Origin: Planctomycetes bacterium ADurb.Bin069
GTDB taxonomy: Bacteria; Planctomycetota; UBA8108; UBA8890; UBA8898
Reading direction: 5' to 3'
Length of the DNA: 64,000 nucleotides
Assembly (NCBI GenBank): GCA_002070955.1
Contig: MWEK01000019.1
Location: 1 to 64,000, forward strand
Positions 25,477 through 34,070 of the stretch are shown one piece after another. Under the pieces are notes generated by a model. That model was not told the origin of the DNA. It saw only the letters and a program-made list of their open reading frames with translations, and made no database searches. Each line of letters starts with the position of its first letter. Within the stretch, counting starts at the first letter, position 1. Made by a program: the position numbers and the translations under genes.

Positions 25477-26061
25477 CTAGATGCGCGGCGCGCTCTCGAG
25501 GGCCCGGAGAAGGAACGCCATGTTGTCGGCGATGTCGTCCATGGTCTGCATGCCCTCGGCATCGCCGGCGGCCTCGCCCGGGTGCAGGCCGAAGGCGAAA
25601 TTCCAGTAGGAGCTGCCCACCATGAAGAAGTGGTTGATGGCGAAGAACGACATGATCTGGTTGTAGACCTGAACCGCGCCGCCGCGCCGGGCCGCGATGA
25701 CCGGCGTGCCGGCCTTGTGCTTGAAGAGATGGTCGTTCATGCGCGCCACGAACCCGGCGCGGTCGATGAGGTTCTTGACCCAGGACGTGACCGATCCGAA
25801 CCACGTGGGTGAACCGATGATGATGCCGCCGGCGGCCAGCATCTTCGCCAGCAGACCGTTCAGGTCATCCTCCTGAACGCAGCGGCGCTTCCCGCGGCAG
25901 CCGCCGCAGCCGGTGCAGGGTTCGACGCGCAACTCCGCCAGCGGCACGATTTCGGCGGCAATGGCCGCGCGTTCGAGGCGTTCCTGAATGCGCCGCAGAC
26001 ACAGGGCTGTGTTGCCGTTCGGTCGGGGCGAGCCGTTGAACATGATGACTGAGAGCGACAT
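25477..26061 (-). CDS. Iron-sulfur flavoprotein / NADPH-dependent FMN reductase family
   Basis: 194 aa from the ATG at 26061 (GGAGG upstream). Flavodoxin-like fold: FNGSPRPNGNTAL binds the FMN phosphate; SPTWFGSVTSWVKNLIDR is the second FMN loop. Four cysteines, C49, C52, C55 and C61, are spaced C-x2-C-x2-C-x5-C, the compact [4Fe-4S] motif of archaeal-type iron-sulfur flavoproteins. Probably an electron-transfer or oxygen/peroxide-reducing protein; physiological partner unknown. Confidence 0.75.
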   Translation of the reverse strand: MSLSVIMFNGSPRPNGNTALCLRRIQERLERAAIAAEIVPLAELRVEPCTGCGGCRGKRRCVQEDDLNGLLAKMLAAGGIIIGSPTWFGSVTSWVKNLIDRAGFVARMNDHLFKHKAGTPVIAARRGGAVQVYNQIMSFFAINHFFMVGSSYWNFAFGLHPGEAAGDAEGMQTMDDIADNMAFLLRALESAPRI

Positions 26062-26279
26062 TAGTCCTCCATGGCGTTCGGCGCCGCGCTTATAACTTTG
26101 GCAGGCGGTCCGCGGGCTGTCAAGCGCCACGGCGGGGCGAGGTGACACCCTTTGTTACGGCGGCGCCGGCTCCAGGATATGATGGACTCGTGCCGATAAC
26201 GGATATGTCGAAGAACATCGCGGGCCGCGGCCGCCGCGCGGCGGAAGCGGCCCCGACCACCGCTTCGAGAGGCGTTCAG

Positions 26280-26732
26280 ATGCGACGGATCACCCTGATT
26301 GTCTGCGCCGCCGCCCTCGCGGGCGGCTCGGGCTGTTTTCTCCAGAAGGACCGCACGCGCGTGCCGCTTAGCCGCGCGGCGATCGCGGAGATCAAACCCG
26401 GCGAGACGATGATCGCCGACGTGGCGCGGCTGCTGGGATCGCCCAACGAAATCATCTGGTCCAACGGAGTCACGGCGCCGCTGGATGCCGGCATCGGCGC
26501 CGGCATCATCAACACGTACGTGACGGGCGGCGAGGAGCTGTTCGTCCGCGCCTACCACTACCGCCACACGGTGACCAAAACATCCGGCTTCACCGTGATC
26601 GTGTTCAGCCTGGTTTCCCACGACACGAAGCACGACGATCTCTTCGTTTTCTTCGACGAAGCCGGTCGTGTGACCAACGTGGGCGCGTCGCTCGACGCCG
26701 AGCAGGCGAGCTACAGCCCGTTTGGATCCTAA
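26280..26732 (+). CDS. Small BamE-like lipoprotein
   Basis: 150 aa from the ATG at 26280, giving a lipoprotein signal ending GGSGC (Cys19). AAIAEIKPGETMIADVARLLGSP is the SmpA/BamE-like pattern (helix then GxP turn), followed by beta strands, and the final FFDEAGRVTNVGAS strand is typical of the fold. Could be an outer-membrane assembly accessory; the similarity is weak and BamE itself is shorter. A second small lipoprotein follows by 2 bases. Confidence 0.55.
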   Translation: MRRITLIVCAAALAGGSGCFLQKDRTRVPLSRAAIAEIKPGETMIADVARLLGSPNEIIWSNGVTAPLDAGIGAGIINTYVTGGEELFVRAYHYRHTVTKTSGFTVIVFSLVSHDTKHDDLFVFFDEAGRVTNVGASLDAEQASYSPFGS

Positions 26733-26734
26733 CC

Positions 26735-27244
26735 GTGTCCGCCGGCTGCTCCGCCGCGCTCCTGCGCATCGCGCTCGTCGGTCTCCTGCCGGCGTCGACG
26801 GGCTGCGTCAGCTTCTTCAGCCTCTACGACCACGGCGTCAATCGCTCGCTGGCCTACCGGAGCCCCGTGGGCATCCGCGTCGACATCACCCGCTGCGGCA
26901 CGCCGGTCCGGGCCGAGGAGCTCGCGGGGCTCGTCCCCGGATCTTCGGATCTCGGCGACGCGCTTGCGGCGCTCGGGGCGCCGCACCGGCTTCGCCGCGC
27001 GCCGGCCGAGGAAGCGCTGGAGTATTATTACGTGTACGACAGAAAAACGCACTTGCTGGTGAAGCCGCTTTTTTTCATGACCTACGGCGGCATGGCCAGC
27101 TATAATTATCGGGGAAGCGAGGCGGGAACCGACGTCATCGCCCTCGTCTTCGACCACGAGGGCCGGCTTCTGCGCAAGGAGTTCAGAAGCGCGGCGCCCG
27201 AGCAGTCGGCCGGCGCCGTGCTCGAGCAAGTATTCGTCCCGTAG
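26735..27244 (+). CDS. Small lipoprotein, unknown function
   Basis: 169 aa from a GTG. Signal ending LPASTGC (Cys24). Then a charged domain with GDALAALGAPHRLRR and EALEYYYVYDRKTHLL and a final strand ALVFDHEGRLLRKEF, the same helix-plus-sheet plan as the preceding BamE-like protein. The two are probably paralogues acting at the outer membrane. A translationally adjacent pair. Confidence 0.55.
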   Translation: MSAGCSAALLRIALVGLLPASTGCVSFFSLYDHGVNRSLAYRSPVGIRVDITRCGTPVRAEELAGLVPGSSDLGDALAALGAPHRLRRAPAEEALEYYYVYDRKTHLLVKPLFFMTYGGMASYNYRGSEAGTDVIALVFDHEGRLLRKEFRSAAPEQSAGAVLEQVFVP

Positions 27245-27289
27245 CGCCGCGGCCGCGCAGGCCGCCTGCAGGGGAGAAACCGAAGGCTC

Positions 27290-28207
27290 ATGACCGCGCA
27301 CATTGAAGGGCTCATCGCCGCGCCGCTGACCGCGCTCGGCCCCGACGGCAGCCCGGATCTCGACAAGATCCCGGCGCAGGTCGCGATGCTGGCGCGCGAC
27401 GGCGTCAAGGGCGCTTTCGTCTGCGGCACCACCGGCGAGAGCCTCTCACTCACGACCGGCGAGCGCAAAGCCATCGCTCAAGCCTGGGTCGAGACCGCGC
27501 CGCCCGGCTTCGCCGTGATCGTGCACGTGGGCCACAACAGCATCGAAACGAGCGTGCATCTCGCCCAGCACGCCGAGAAGATCGGCGCGCACGCCGTGGG
27601 AGCCATGGCGCCGTCTTTCTTCAAGCCGGACGGCATCGATACCCTCGTCGAGTTCTGCGCGCGGGTGGCGGCGGGTGCGCCGACCAAGCCCTTCTACTAC
27701 TACCATATCCCGAGCCTGACGGGAGTCGCCTTTCCGATGGTCCAATTCCTCGGCGCGGCGGCGGACCGCATTCCCACTCTCGCCGGCCTGAAGTTCACGG
27801 ACGAGGATCTGATGGACTTCGAACGCTGCCGGCGCCTGGAAGACGGCCGTTTCGACGTGCTCTTCGGCCGCGACGAGATCCTGCTGTGCGCCCTGGCGCT
27901 CGGAGCGCGCGGCGCGGTGGGGAGCACGTACAACTTTGCGGCGCCGCTCTACCTCAAGCTCATCGCGGCGTTCGACGAAGGCGACCTCGCCGAGGCGCGG
28001 CGGCTTCAGTTCCTGGCCATGGAGGCGGTGGCCGTGATGCAGCGCGCGCGCTGTTCGTTCTTCGCCGCCGCCAAGGCGATCATGCGCCTGCGCGGCCTCG
28101 ATCTGGGCCCCGTGCGGGCGCCGCTCAGGGACGTTTCGCCGGCGCAGCACGCCGAGCTGGCGCGGGCGCTGGACCGGATCGGGTTCCTGGCGTACTGCGG
28201 GGCATAG
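27290..28207 (+). CDS. nanA: N-acetylneuraminate lyase / DapA-family aldolase
   Basis: 305 aa, TIM-barrel class I aldolase. CGTTGESLSL (45-54) matches the carboxylate-binding motif; YYYHIPSLTGV (136-146) with the tyrosine near 138 and AGLKFTDED (165-173) with Schiff-base Lys168 are the catalytic signatures. YxxHIPS with a T after the lysine favours N-acetylneuraminate lyase over dihydrodipicolinate synthase, but other 2-keto-acid aldolases of the family remain possible. Followed after 17 bases by a DUF401 permease, suggesting uptake plus cleavage. Confidence 0.8.
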   Translation: MTAHIEGLIAAPLTALGPDGSPDLDKIPAQVAMLARDGVKGAFVCGTTGESLSLTTGERKAIAQAWVETAPPGFAVIVHVGHNSIETSVHLAQHAEKIGAHAVGAMAPSFFKPDGIDTLVEFCARVAAGAPTKPFYYYHIPSLTGVAFPMVQFLGAAADRIPTLAGLKFTDEDLMDFERCRRLEDGRFDVLFGRDEILLCALALGARGAVGSTYNFAAPLYLKLIAAFDEGDLAEARRLQFLAMEAVAVMQRARCSFFAAAKAIMRLRGLDLGPVRAPLRDVSPAQHAELARALDRIGFLAYCGA

Positions 28208-28224
28208 CCCGCAGGCCGGCCGCG

Positions 28225-29535
28225 ATGCCCGCCGTCTTCAAGATCCTCACCGTCTTCGCGGGCATGCTGTTCCTGGCGCGGGTGCGCGTGCCGCTGGGCT
28301 TGGCGCTGGCGGCCGGCGGCGTGGGCCTGGAGCTTTGGGCGGGGATTCCGCCGTGGGGGACCGCGGAGGCGCGGGGCGTCGCGGGCAACTTGGGGGCCGC
28401 GTTCCTCCAGGCGGATTTGTGGCTGTTCCTCGTCATGACGGCGCTCATCATCGAGCTGGGTCGTTTCATGAGCGAGGGCGACAACGCCGAGGCCGTCATC
28501 GGCGCGGCGCGCCGGTGGGGCGGCCGGTACGGCGAGGCGGCGGCGCTCATCGCCCCGCCGGCGGTCATCGGACTCATTCCCATGCCGGCCGGCGCGGTGT
28601 TTTCCGCGCCCTTCGTCGAGCAGGCCGCCGCGCGCTTCGGCGGCGGCCCGGAATGGAAGGCGAGCGTGAACTACTGGTTCCGGCACCTGTGGGAGTACTG
28701 GTGGCCGCTGTATCCCGGCGTGATCGTCGCCATGTCGGTGTTCCGGCTGGAAGCCTGGCGTTTCATCGCCGCCCAAATCCTCTTCACGCCGGTCGCCCTC
28801 GGCATCGGCTACCTCGTGCTCATCCGGCGGCGCGTCAGGCGCGGGGCCGGGCAAGCCGCGCCGGGGGACCGCGGCTCCAATCGGCGCGCGCTCTTCCTGC
28901 TGTCGCCGATCATCGTCCTCGTCGCGGCGCTCTTTCCCTGCCAGTATGTCCTGGAGGCGTTGTTTCCCGCCGCGGCGTCCGAGGTGCACCGCCTCGGGGC
29001 GCTGCTCCTGGGGCTTGCCGCGGCGCTCGCGATCATCTACGCCGATGAGCTGCGGCGCGGGAAGCTGCGCCCTCTGAAGGCGGTCCTCACCCGCAAGGCG
29101 CTCGCGATTCAGCTCACGCTCGCGGGAGTGCTCGTCTTCAAGTTCATGCTGGATCGTTCCGGCCTCCTGCCCTTGGCGTCCGACGAGTTCAAGGCGAGCG
29201 GCGTGCCGGTCCAGATCGCCGTGGCCGGCTTGCCGTGCCTCGCGGGGCTGGTCACGGGCGTGGCTTTCGGGTTCACGGGGGTGTCGTTTCCGCTGGTCGT
29301 GGGCATCATGCACGTCCCCGGCTCGGGGCTCACGCCGCTGGCCACCTTGGTTCTCGCCTACGGGTTCGGCTACATCGGCATGATGTATTCGCCGGTGCAC
29401 CTGTGCCTGTTGGTGACGAACCAGTACTTCGGGGCTTCCCTGCGCGGCGTGCTTCGCATGCTGCTTCCCTGCGCCGCGGTCACGCTCGCATACGCGGCGG
29501 CGGCGCACGCGCTGCTCGCGGCGCTCGGGTGGTGA
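28225..29535 (+). CDS. DUF401 family permease
   Basis: 436 aa from the ATG at 28225; about 12 membrane segments. LWLFLVMTALIIELGRFM, PPAVIGLIPMPAGAVFSAP and FGYIGMMYSPVHLCLLVTNQ are the motifs of DUF401, a permease-like family with a GxPxPxG re-entrant-type loop. Downstream of and close to the lyase gene, so it is a good candidate transporter for the sialic-acid-like substrate; this is inference from context. Confidence 0.75.
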   Translation: MPAVFKILTVFAGMLFLARVRVPLGLALAAGGVGLELWAGIPPWGTAEARGVAGNLGAAFLQADLWLFLVMTALIIELGRFMSEGDNAEAVIGAARRWGGRYGEAAALIAPPAVIGLIPMPAGAVFSAPFVEQAAARFGGGPEWKASVNYWFRHLWEYWWPLYPGVIVAMSVFRLEAWRFIAAQILFTPVALGIGYLVLIRRRVRRGAGQAAPGDRGSNRRALFLLSPIIVLVAALFPCQYVLEALFPAAASEVHRLGALLLGLAAALAIIYADELRRGKLRPLKAVLTRKALAIQLTLAGVLVFKFMLDRSGLLPLASDEFKASGVPVQIAVAGLPCLAGLVTGVAFGFTGVSFPLVVGIMHVPGSGLTPLATLVLAYGFGYIGMMYSPVHLCLLVTNQYFGASLRGVLRMLLPCAAVTLAYAAAAHALLAALGW

Positions 29536-29638
29536 GCCGTTCCCTTGCCCGGCCGCCTTGCGCGCGAGTAGAATGGCGGAAGCGGTCGTGATTCCGAAGG
29601 AGGGCCGGATTTCCCGCCGAGCGAGAAAGGAGCTTCCC

Positions 29639-31402
29639 ATGCGCAACCGTTTCACGATGGCAGGCGCCGCTTGCGCGCTTGCGGGTTGGGCGACCTTGGC
29701 CGCCTTGGGGGCCGCCGAACCGGGCCCGGATCCCTACGCGGGGGAAACCAAGGAACAGCGCGACGCGCGCATGGCTTGGTGGCGCGAGGCGCGCTTCGGG
29801 CTCTTCATCCACTGGGGCGTCTATGCGGTGCCCGCGGGGGTCTACAAGGACCGGAAGATCAACGGCGCCGGCGAGTGGATCATGTACGACGGCAGGATCC
29901 CCGTGGCGGAGTACCGCGCGTTCGCGAAGAGCTTCAATCCCGTCAAATACGACGCCGATGCGTGGGTGCGCCTGGCGAAGGAGGCGGGCATGAAGTACAT
30001 CGTGATCACCTCGAAGCACCACGACGGCTTCGCCCTTTTCAAGTCCAAGGCATCGGCGTGGAACGTCGTCGACGCCTCGCCGTACGGGCAAGACCTGTTG
30101 AAGCCGCTGGCCGAGGCCTGCCGCAAACACGGCCTGCGGCTCGGGTTCTATTACTCGCAGGCCCAGGATTGGAACAACCCCGGCGGCGCCGCCTACGGCG
30201 GCCATTGGGACTCGGCCCAGGACGGCAGCATGGACGACTACCTGCGCGATGTCGCCGTGCCGCAGGTCAAGGAAATCCTCACCAACTACGGCCCGCTCGC
30301 GATTCTCTGGTGGGACACGCCGTGCGACATGACCAAGGAGCGCGCCGACCTGCTCGTTCCCCTTCTCAGGCTCCAGCCCGGGATCATTCACAACAACCGC
30401 CTGGGCATCTACCCCGGCGACACGGAAACGCCCGAGCAGCACATCCCGGCCACCGGCTACGGCGACCGCGACTGGGAGACCTGCATGACGATGAACGACA
30501 CCTGGGGCTACAAGCTCCACGACCACAACTGGAAAAGCACGGAAACGCTCGTGCGGAACCTCATCGACATCGTTTCCAAGGGCGGCAACTACCTGCTCAA
30601 TGTCGGGCCCACTGCGGAGGGGTTGATCCCCGCGCCCTCGATCGAGCGCCTGAAGGCCGTCGGCGCCTGGATGAAGATCAACGGCGAGGCCATTTACGCC
30701 ACTTCCGCAAGCCCCTTCAAGAAGCTGCCGTGGGGCCGGTGCACGAAGAAGCTCTCCCCGGGCGGCGCGACGCTCTACCTGCACGTGTTCGACTGGCCCG
30801 CCGACGGCATACTCCTCGTCCCCGGCCTGAAAAACGCCGTGGACGCGGCGTACCTGCTCGCCGATCCGTCGCGCAAGACGCTGCGGGCGTCGGCGGCGCC
30901 CGACGGCGTCGTCATCGAAACGCCCCCGGAGGCGCCGGATGCGATCTCGACCACCGTCGTCCTCGAAATCCGCGGCGCCGTCGAGGTCGAGCCCCTCTGG
31001 CTCACCCAGAAGGCGGACGGCGCCATCGCGCTGCCGGCCTGCGAGGCGACGCTTCACGGAAGCGGCCTGAAGTACGAGTCGGGCCCCGAGCGCGACAACA
31101 TCGGTTACTGGCTGGATCCCCGAGAGTGGGCCTCCTGGGATTTCATGGTGACGGCGCCCGGCGTCTTCAAGGTGTCGATGCAAGTTGCGGCCGTCCAGAA
31201 GAGCGCCCTCACGATCATTCTCGGCGATCGAGAAATAAAGGTGCCCGTGCCCGCGACCGGCGACTACGGGAGGTTCACCGCCGTCCCGGTGGGGACGCTC
31301 GGGATCGGCGCGGCGGGCAAGACCACCCTGGCGGTGAAACCGGTGGTCGAGGGGTGGCAGCCGGTCAACCTGAAATCCATCGATTTCACCCCGGCGAAGT
31401 AA
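29639..31402 (+). CDS. Secreted GH29 alpha-L-fucosidase-like enzyme
   Basis: 587 aa from the ATG at 29639, which has AAAGGAG upstream; signal peptide to about residue 27. The GH29 barrel is clear: FGLFIHWGVYAVP (53-65), SKHHDGFALF (125-134), GFYYSQAQDW (169-178) and ILWWDTP with the presumed nucleophile Asp226. The acid/base residue is variable in this family and not assigned. A C-terminal beta region (about 420-587) may bind glycan. It releases terminal fucose from algal or host-type glycans. Relatives nearby: GH172, GH116 and an aldose epimerase. Confidence 0.85.
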   Translation: MRNRFTMAGAACALAGWATLAALGAAEPGPDPYAGETKEQRDARMAWWREARFGLFIHWGVYAVPAGVYKDRKINGAGEWIMYDGRIPVAEYRAFAKSFNPVKYDADAWVRLAKEAGMKYIVITSKHHDGFALFKSKASAWNVVDASPYGQDLLKPLAEACRKHGLRLGFYYSQAQDWNNPGGAAYGGHWDSAQDGSMDDYLRDVAVPQVKEILTNYGPLAILWWDTPCDMTKERADLLVPLLRLQPGIIHNNRLGIYPGDTETPEQHIPATGYGDRDWETCMTMNDTWGYKLHDHNWKSTETLVRNLIDIVSKGGNYLLNVGPTAEGLIPAPSIERLKAVGAWMKINGEAIYATSASPFKKLPWGRCTKKLSPGGATLYLHVFDWPADGILLVPGLKNAVDAAYLLADPSRKTLRASAAPDGVVIETPPEAPDAISTTVVLEIRGAVEVEPLWLTQKADGAIALPACEATLHGSGLKYESGPERDNIGYWLDPREWASWDFMVTAPGVFKVSMQVAAVQKSALTIILGDREIKVPVPATGDYGRFTAVPVGTLGIGAAGKTTLAVKPVVEGWQPVNLKSIDFTPAK

Positions 31403-31778
31403 CGGCGTCCCTCGGCAAGCGTCGAGAAGGCTCCGGCCGGTGTCGCAAGCCGCCGGCCGCTCCGGCCGCCGCCGAGGCATGTATTCGGCCGCGGCGCGGG
31501 TGTATAATGGATGCCATGGGCTGACGCGACGGACATTTTCGCCTCGAGAGGGCAGGGGGGCGGCATCGTTTCGTCGGCGAATTGTATTGTGCGGCACTGA
31601 GCCTGGCGCGATGTGCTCCGTTGCGAGGAGGGCCGTGCGACAAGCTCGAGGGTGGGAACACCGGGGTGACAAGGGCGGGAGCCGCGGCCGCGCCGCCGAG
31701 GACGGCGTACGTGCGTCGATCTCGTTGCGCGCGGCGCGCCGGGCGTTTCTGGCCCCCGGTCAAGAAAGGAGCGTGGTC
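31403..31778. other. Gene-free spacer with a promoter-like site
   Basis: A 376-base spacer, strongly GC-rich. A perfect TATAAT lies at 31503-31508 with only a weak -35 (TGTATT near 31480). No coding motif. The following gene starts at 31779, so its leader would be about 265 bases, long enough for regulation, although I saw no recognisable riboswitch. Confidence 0.4.
31503..31508 (+). promoter_or_regulatory. Perfect -10 hexamer upstream of a dockerin protein gene
   Basis: TATAAT at this position in an otherwise GC-rich stretch. The -35 is poor. Probable promoter for the gene starting at 31779. Confidence 0.4.
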
Positions 31779-34031
31779 ATGAAACGGGTGTCTTTGGTCT
31801 GCTGCGCCTTCGCGGGGGTCTTGTCCGCGGCGGTGGTTCAGGTCGATCTTTCGGCGGTGTTCGACCGCGATACGGTGCTTGCGCCCGGCGAACCGCTTGT
31901 GGGAACCAGCGGAGACTTCGACGGGCTGGACTCCAACCTTGGAGTCGGATACGCCCTTGTGGCCGAGGGATGGGACGGCCACCAGTACAATCCCGCGGCG
32001 AACGGTCCTCCCGAGGATGGCGTCATCGCGGACTATCAGCTCGGGCCGTTGGACGGCCTCAACGCCATCAACATCTCGACGGACAACATCGGCACCCCGA
32101 TCGATATCCCCGTTCCGGCGGGCAGGTACGGCCAGGTCCGCTTTCTCGTGTCCGCCGGCGACGGCGACTGCAACATTCCGATCACGTTCCACTATGCCAC
32201 CGGTCGCCCGGTCGACGCGCTCCTCATGGCCGATGACTGGTTCGATGACTTTCCGAGTCAGGGCGCCGGCGGCACGCTGCGTCCCCAGCTTGCCACGGTC
32301 GCCAACGGCTGGGACCGGTTCTGGTTCCCGTCCACTTTCGAGGATTCGAACGACCCCGGGCTCTTCGCCCACACGATGGAACTCGACCCCACGCGCGACT
32401 TGCAGTCGATCGAGCTTAGGCCGGGGGATCCCGGCACGTGGTTTGAGCGGCCGAACCAAGCCTCGCCGACGGCGATGAACATCTTCGCGATCAACCTGGA
32501 CAAGGCTCGCAACACGGTGCCCGAGGCGGTGGTGACCTCGGATCCGTCCGATCCGGACGAGCTCGTCGTGGGCGTGGGGCTGCTGGAAGTGACCCTGACG
32601 TGCACGGCCACGGACGCCGACCATGGCCCCATGCCCCTGAGTTACTCCTGGGCCTTGACCAGCGCCCCCGAAGGGGCGGTCGTCGTGTTCGTGCCGGCTC
32701 TCCCCGTGACGGAGCCCGAGGTGGTCGTTCTGCTCGATATTGTGGGCACGTACGTTTTCACCTGCCGCGTCAGCGATGGAGCCGACACCGTCGAGGCGCG
32801 GATCACGCTGACGACGCGGTGTCCGAACCTTCCTCCGGAGATCAGCCTGACGCTCAGCGCCACGGCCGTCCCCCCGCGCGGGCAGGTGACCGCCGATGCG
32901 TCGGCCACCGTCGATCCCGACGACGGGCCGTCGCCGATCGCTTTCTCTTGGGAGTACGTCACGGGGCCGCTCATCCGTGTCGACCTTTCGGATTACTTCA
33001 ACGCCGATGGCGTTTTCGAGCCGGGCGGCAATTGCGCCGAGAGCGGCATCGATCAGGGCGGCATGGAGTTCCTCGTGGAAGGCTTCGACGGCGTCAACGA
33101 AGATCAGCCCCATGTCCAGGGGCTTCCCGCCGACGGGCTGATCGGACCGTACCAACTCGGCCCCTACGATGGCCTCAACATTATTCAGCTCCACAACGCG
33201 AGTCCCGAGGTCGTGATCGAGCTCGACACCCCGCTCGAGGGCACGAAGCTCGTCTATTTGGTGACGAACGGCAACGGGGATTCCGACATTTTCGTCGAAA
33301 TCGGCTACGCGGACGGCTCGGTCTCCGATGGGATCATCTACTCCGATGACTGGTTTGATGACGCCGCGGACGGAACGCTGCGGGTGGAACACCTGACGCC
33401 GGTCATAAACGGGCTGGATCGCGCCACCTCGGCCTGTACCCTTGAGGACTCCAACGACCCGGCGATCTTCCGCGGAGCGATCGAACTCGAAGGCGCGCCG
33501 GTCAAGTCGATCACGCTGCGTCCCACGGATGCGCTCAGCCGATTCGATTCGGCGGTCACGCGCTTCAACCTGTTCGGTTTCTGGCTCGAGAGCGGAGGCG
33601 TCGCCATCGAAGCGGCGCACGCGGCGAGGACGAAGATCACCTTCGGCGCCGAGCGGGGCGAGTACCTCTTCCGGCTCACCGTCGATGACGGCGATCTGTG
33701 CACGGGTCCCCAGACGAAGGAGTTCACGATCACCGTGGAAGGCGGCACGGCCGAGCTCTTCAAGCGCGGCGACGTGAACGTCGACGGCAAGCTCGACATT
33801 GCCGACGCGGTGGCGCTCCTCGGGCATCTTTTCTCCGGCAAGCCCATGCCCCTGTGTCCGGATGCGGCGGATGCCAACGATGACGGCAAGCTCGACATCG
33901 CCGATTCGATCCGAATCCTGGCGCATCTCTTCGCCTCGTCGGGGCCGCTTCCCCCGCCCTTCGCGGCGTGCGGGGAGGATCCGTCATCCGACCCATTGCC
34001 GCCCTGTGTTTACCCGCCGTGTGGAGGATAG
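31779..34031 (+). CDS. Secreted dockerin protein with two copies of a new domain and PKD repeats
   Basis: 750 aa from the ATG at 31779 (AAGGAGCGTGGTC upstream); signal peptide to about residue 18. Residues 21-244 hold the first copy of an unrecognised domain (VDLSAVFDRDTV..., DYQLGPLDGLNAINI, MADDWFDDFPS, FEDSNDPGLF). A PKD domain spans 247-347; a second PKD runs 349-395 and resumes at 605-655, interrupted by a second copy of the new domain (399-604, VDLSDYFNADGVFEPG..., YSDDWFDD, LEDSNDPAIF). Residues 661-720 are a dockerin (GDVNVDGKLDIADAVALL; DANDDGKLDIADSI) and then a proline-rich tail. Probably a surface glycan-binding or scaffold-attached protein; no catalytic domain. Confidence 0.7.
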   Translation: MKRVSLVCCAFAGVLSAAVVQVDLSAVFDRDTVLAPGEPLVGTSGDFDGLDSNLGVGYALVAEGWDGHQYNPAANGPPEDGVIADYQLGPLDGLNAINISTDNIGTPIDIPVPAGRYGQVRFLVSAGDGDCNIPITFHYATGRPVDALLMADDWFDDFPSQGAGGTLRPQLATVANGWDRFWFPSTFEDSNDPGLFAHTMELDPTRDLQSIELRPGDPGTWFERPNQASPTAMNIFAINLDKARNTVPEAVVTSDPSDPDELVVGVGLLEVTLTCTATDADHGPMPLSYSWALTSAPEGAVVVFVPALPVTEPEVVVLLDIVGTYVFTCRVSDGADTVEARITLTTRCPNLPPEISLTLSATAVPPRGQVTADASATVDPDDGPSPIAFSWEYVTGPLIRVDLSDYFNADGVFEPGGNCAESGIDQGGMEFLVEGFDGVNEDQPHVQGLPADGLIGPYQLGPYDGLNIIQLHNASPEVVIELDTPLEGTKLVYLVTNGNGDSDIFVEIGYADGSVSDGIIYSDDWFDDAADGTLRVEHLTPVINGLDRATSACTLEDSNDPAIFRGAIELEGAPVKSITLRPTDALSRFDSAVTRFNLFGFWLESGGVAIEAAHAARTKITFGAERGEYLFRLTVDDGDLCTGPQTKEFTITVEGGTAELFKRGDVNVDGKLDIADAVALLGHLFSGKPMPLCPDAADANDDGKLDIADSIRILAHLFASSGPLPPPFAACGEDPSSDPLPPCVYPPCGG

Positions 34032-34070
34032 GCCGATTAGCGTGAAATCGAGGACTTGAGATTGCATGTA

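Noticed and set aside
26178-26183. TATGAT upstream of the BamE-like gene as a promoter
   Set aside because: No -35 at a good distance; the gene may still start nearby but I cannot support this site.
31403-31778. A riboswitch in the long leader of the dockerin gene
   Set aside because: I looked for conserved riboswitch motifs and saw none.
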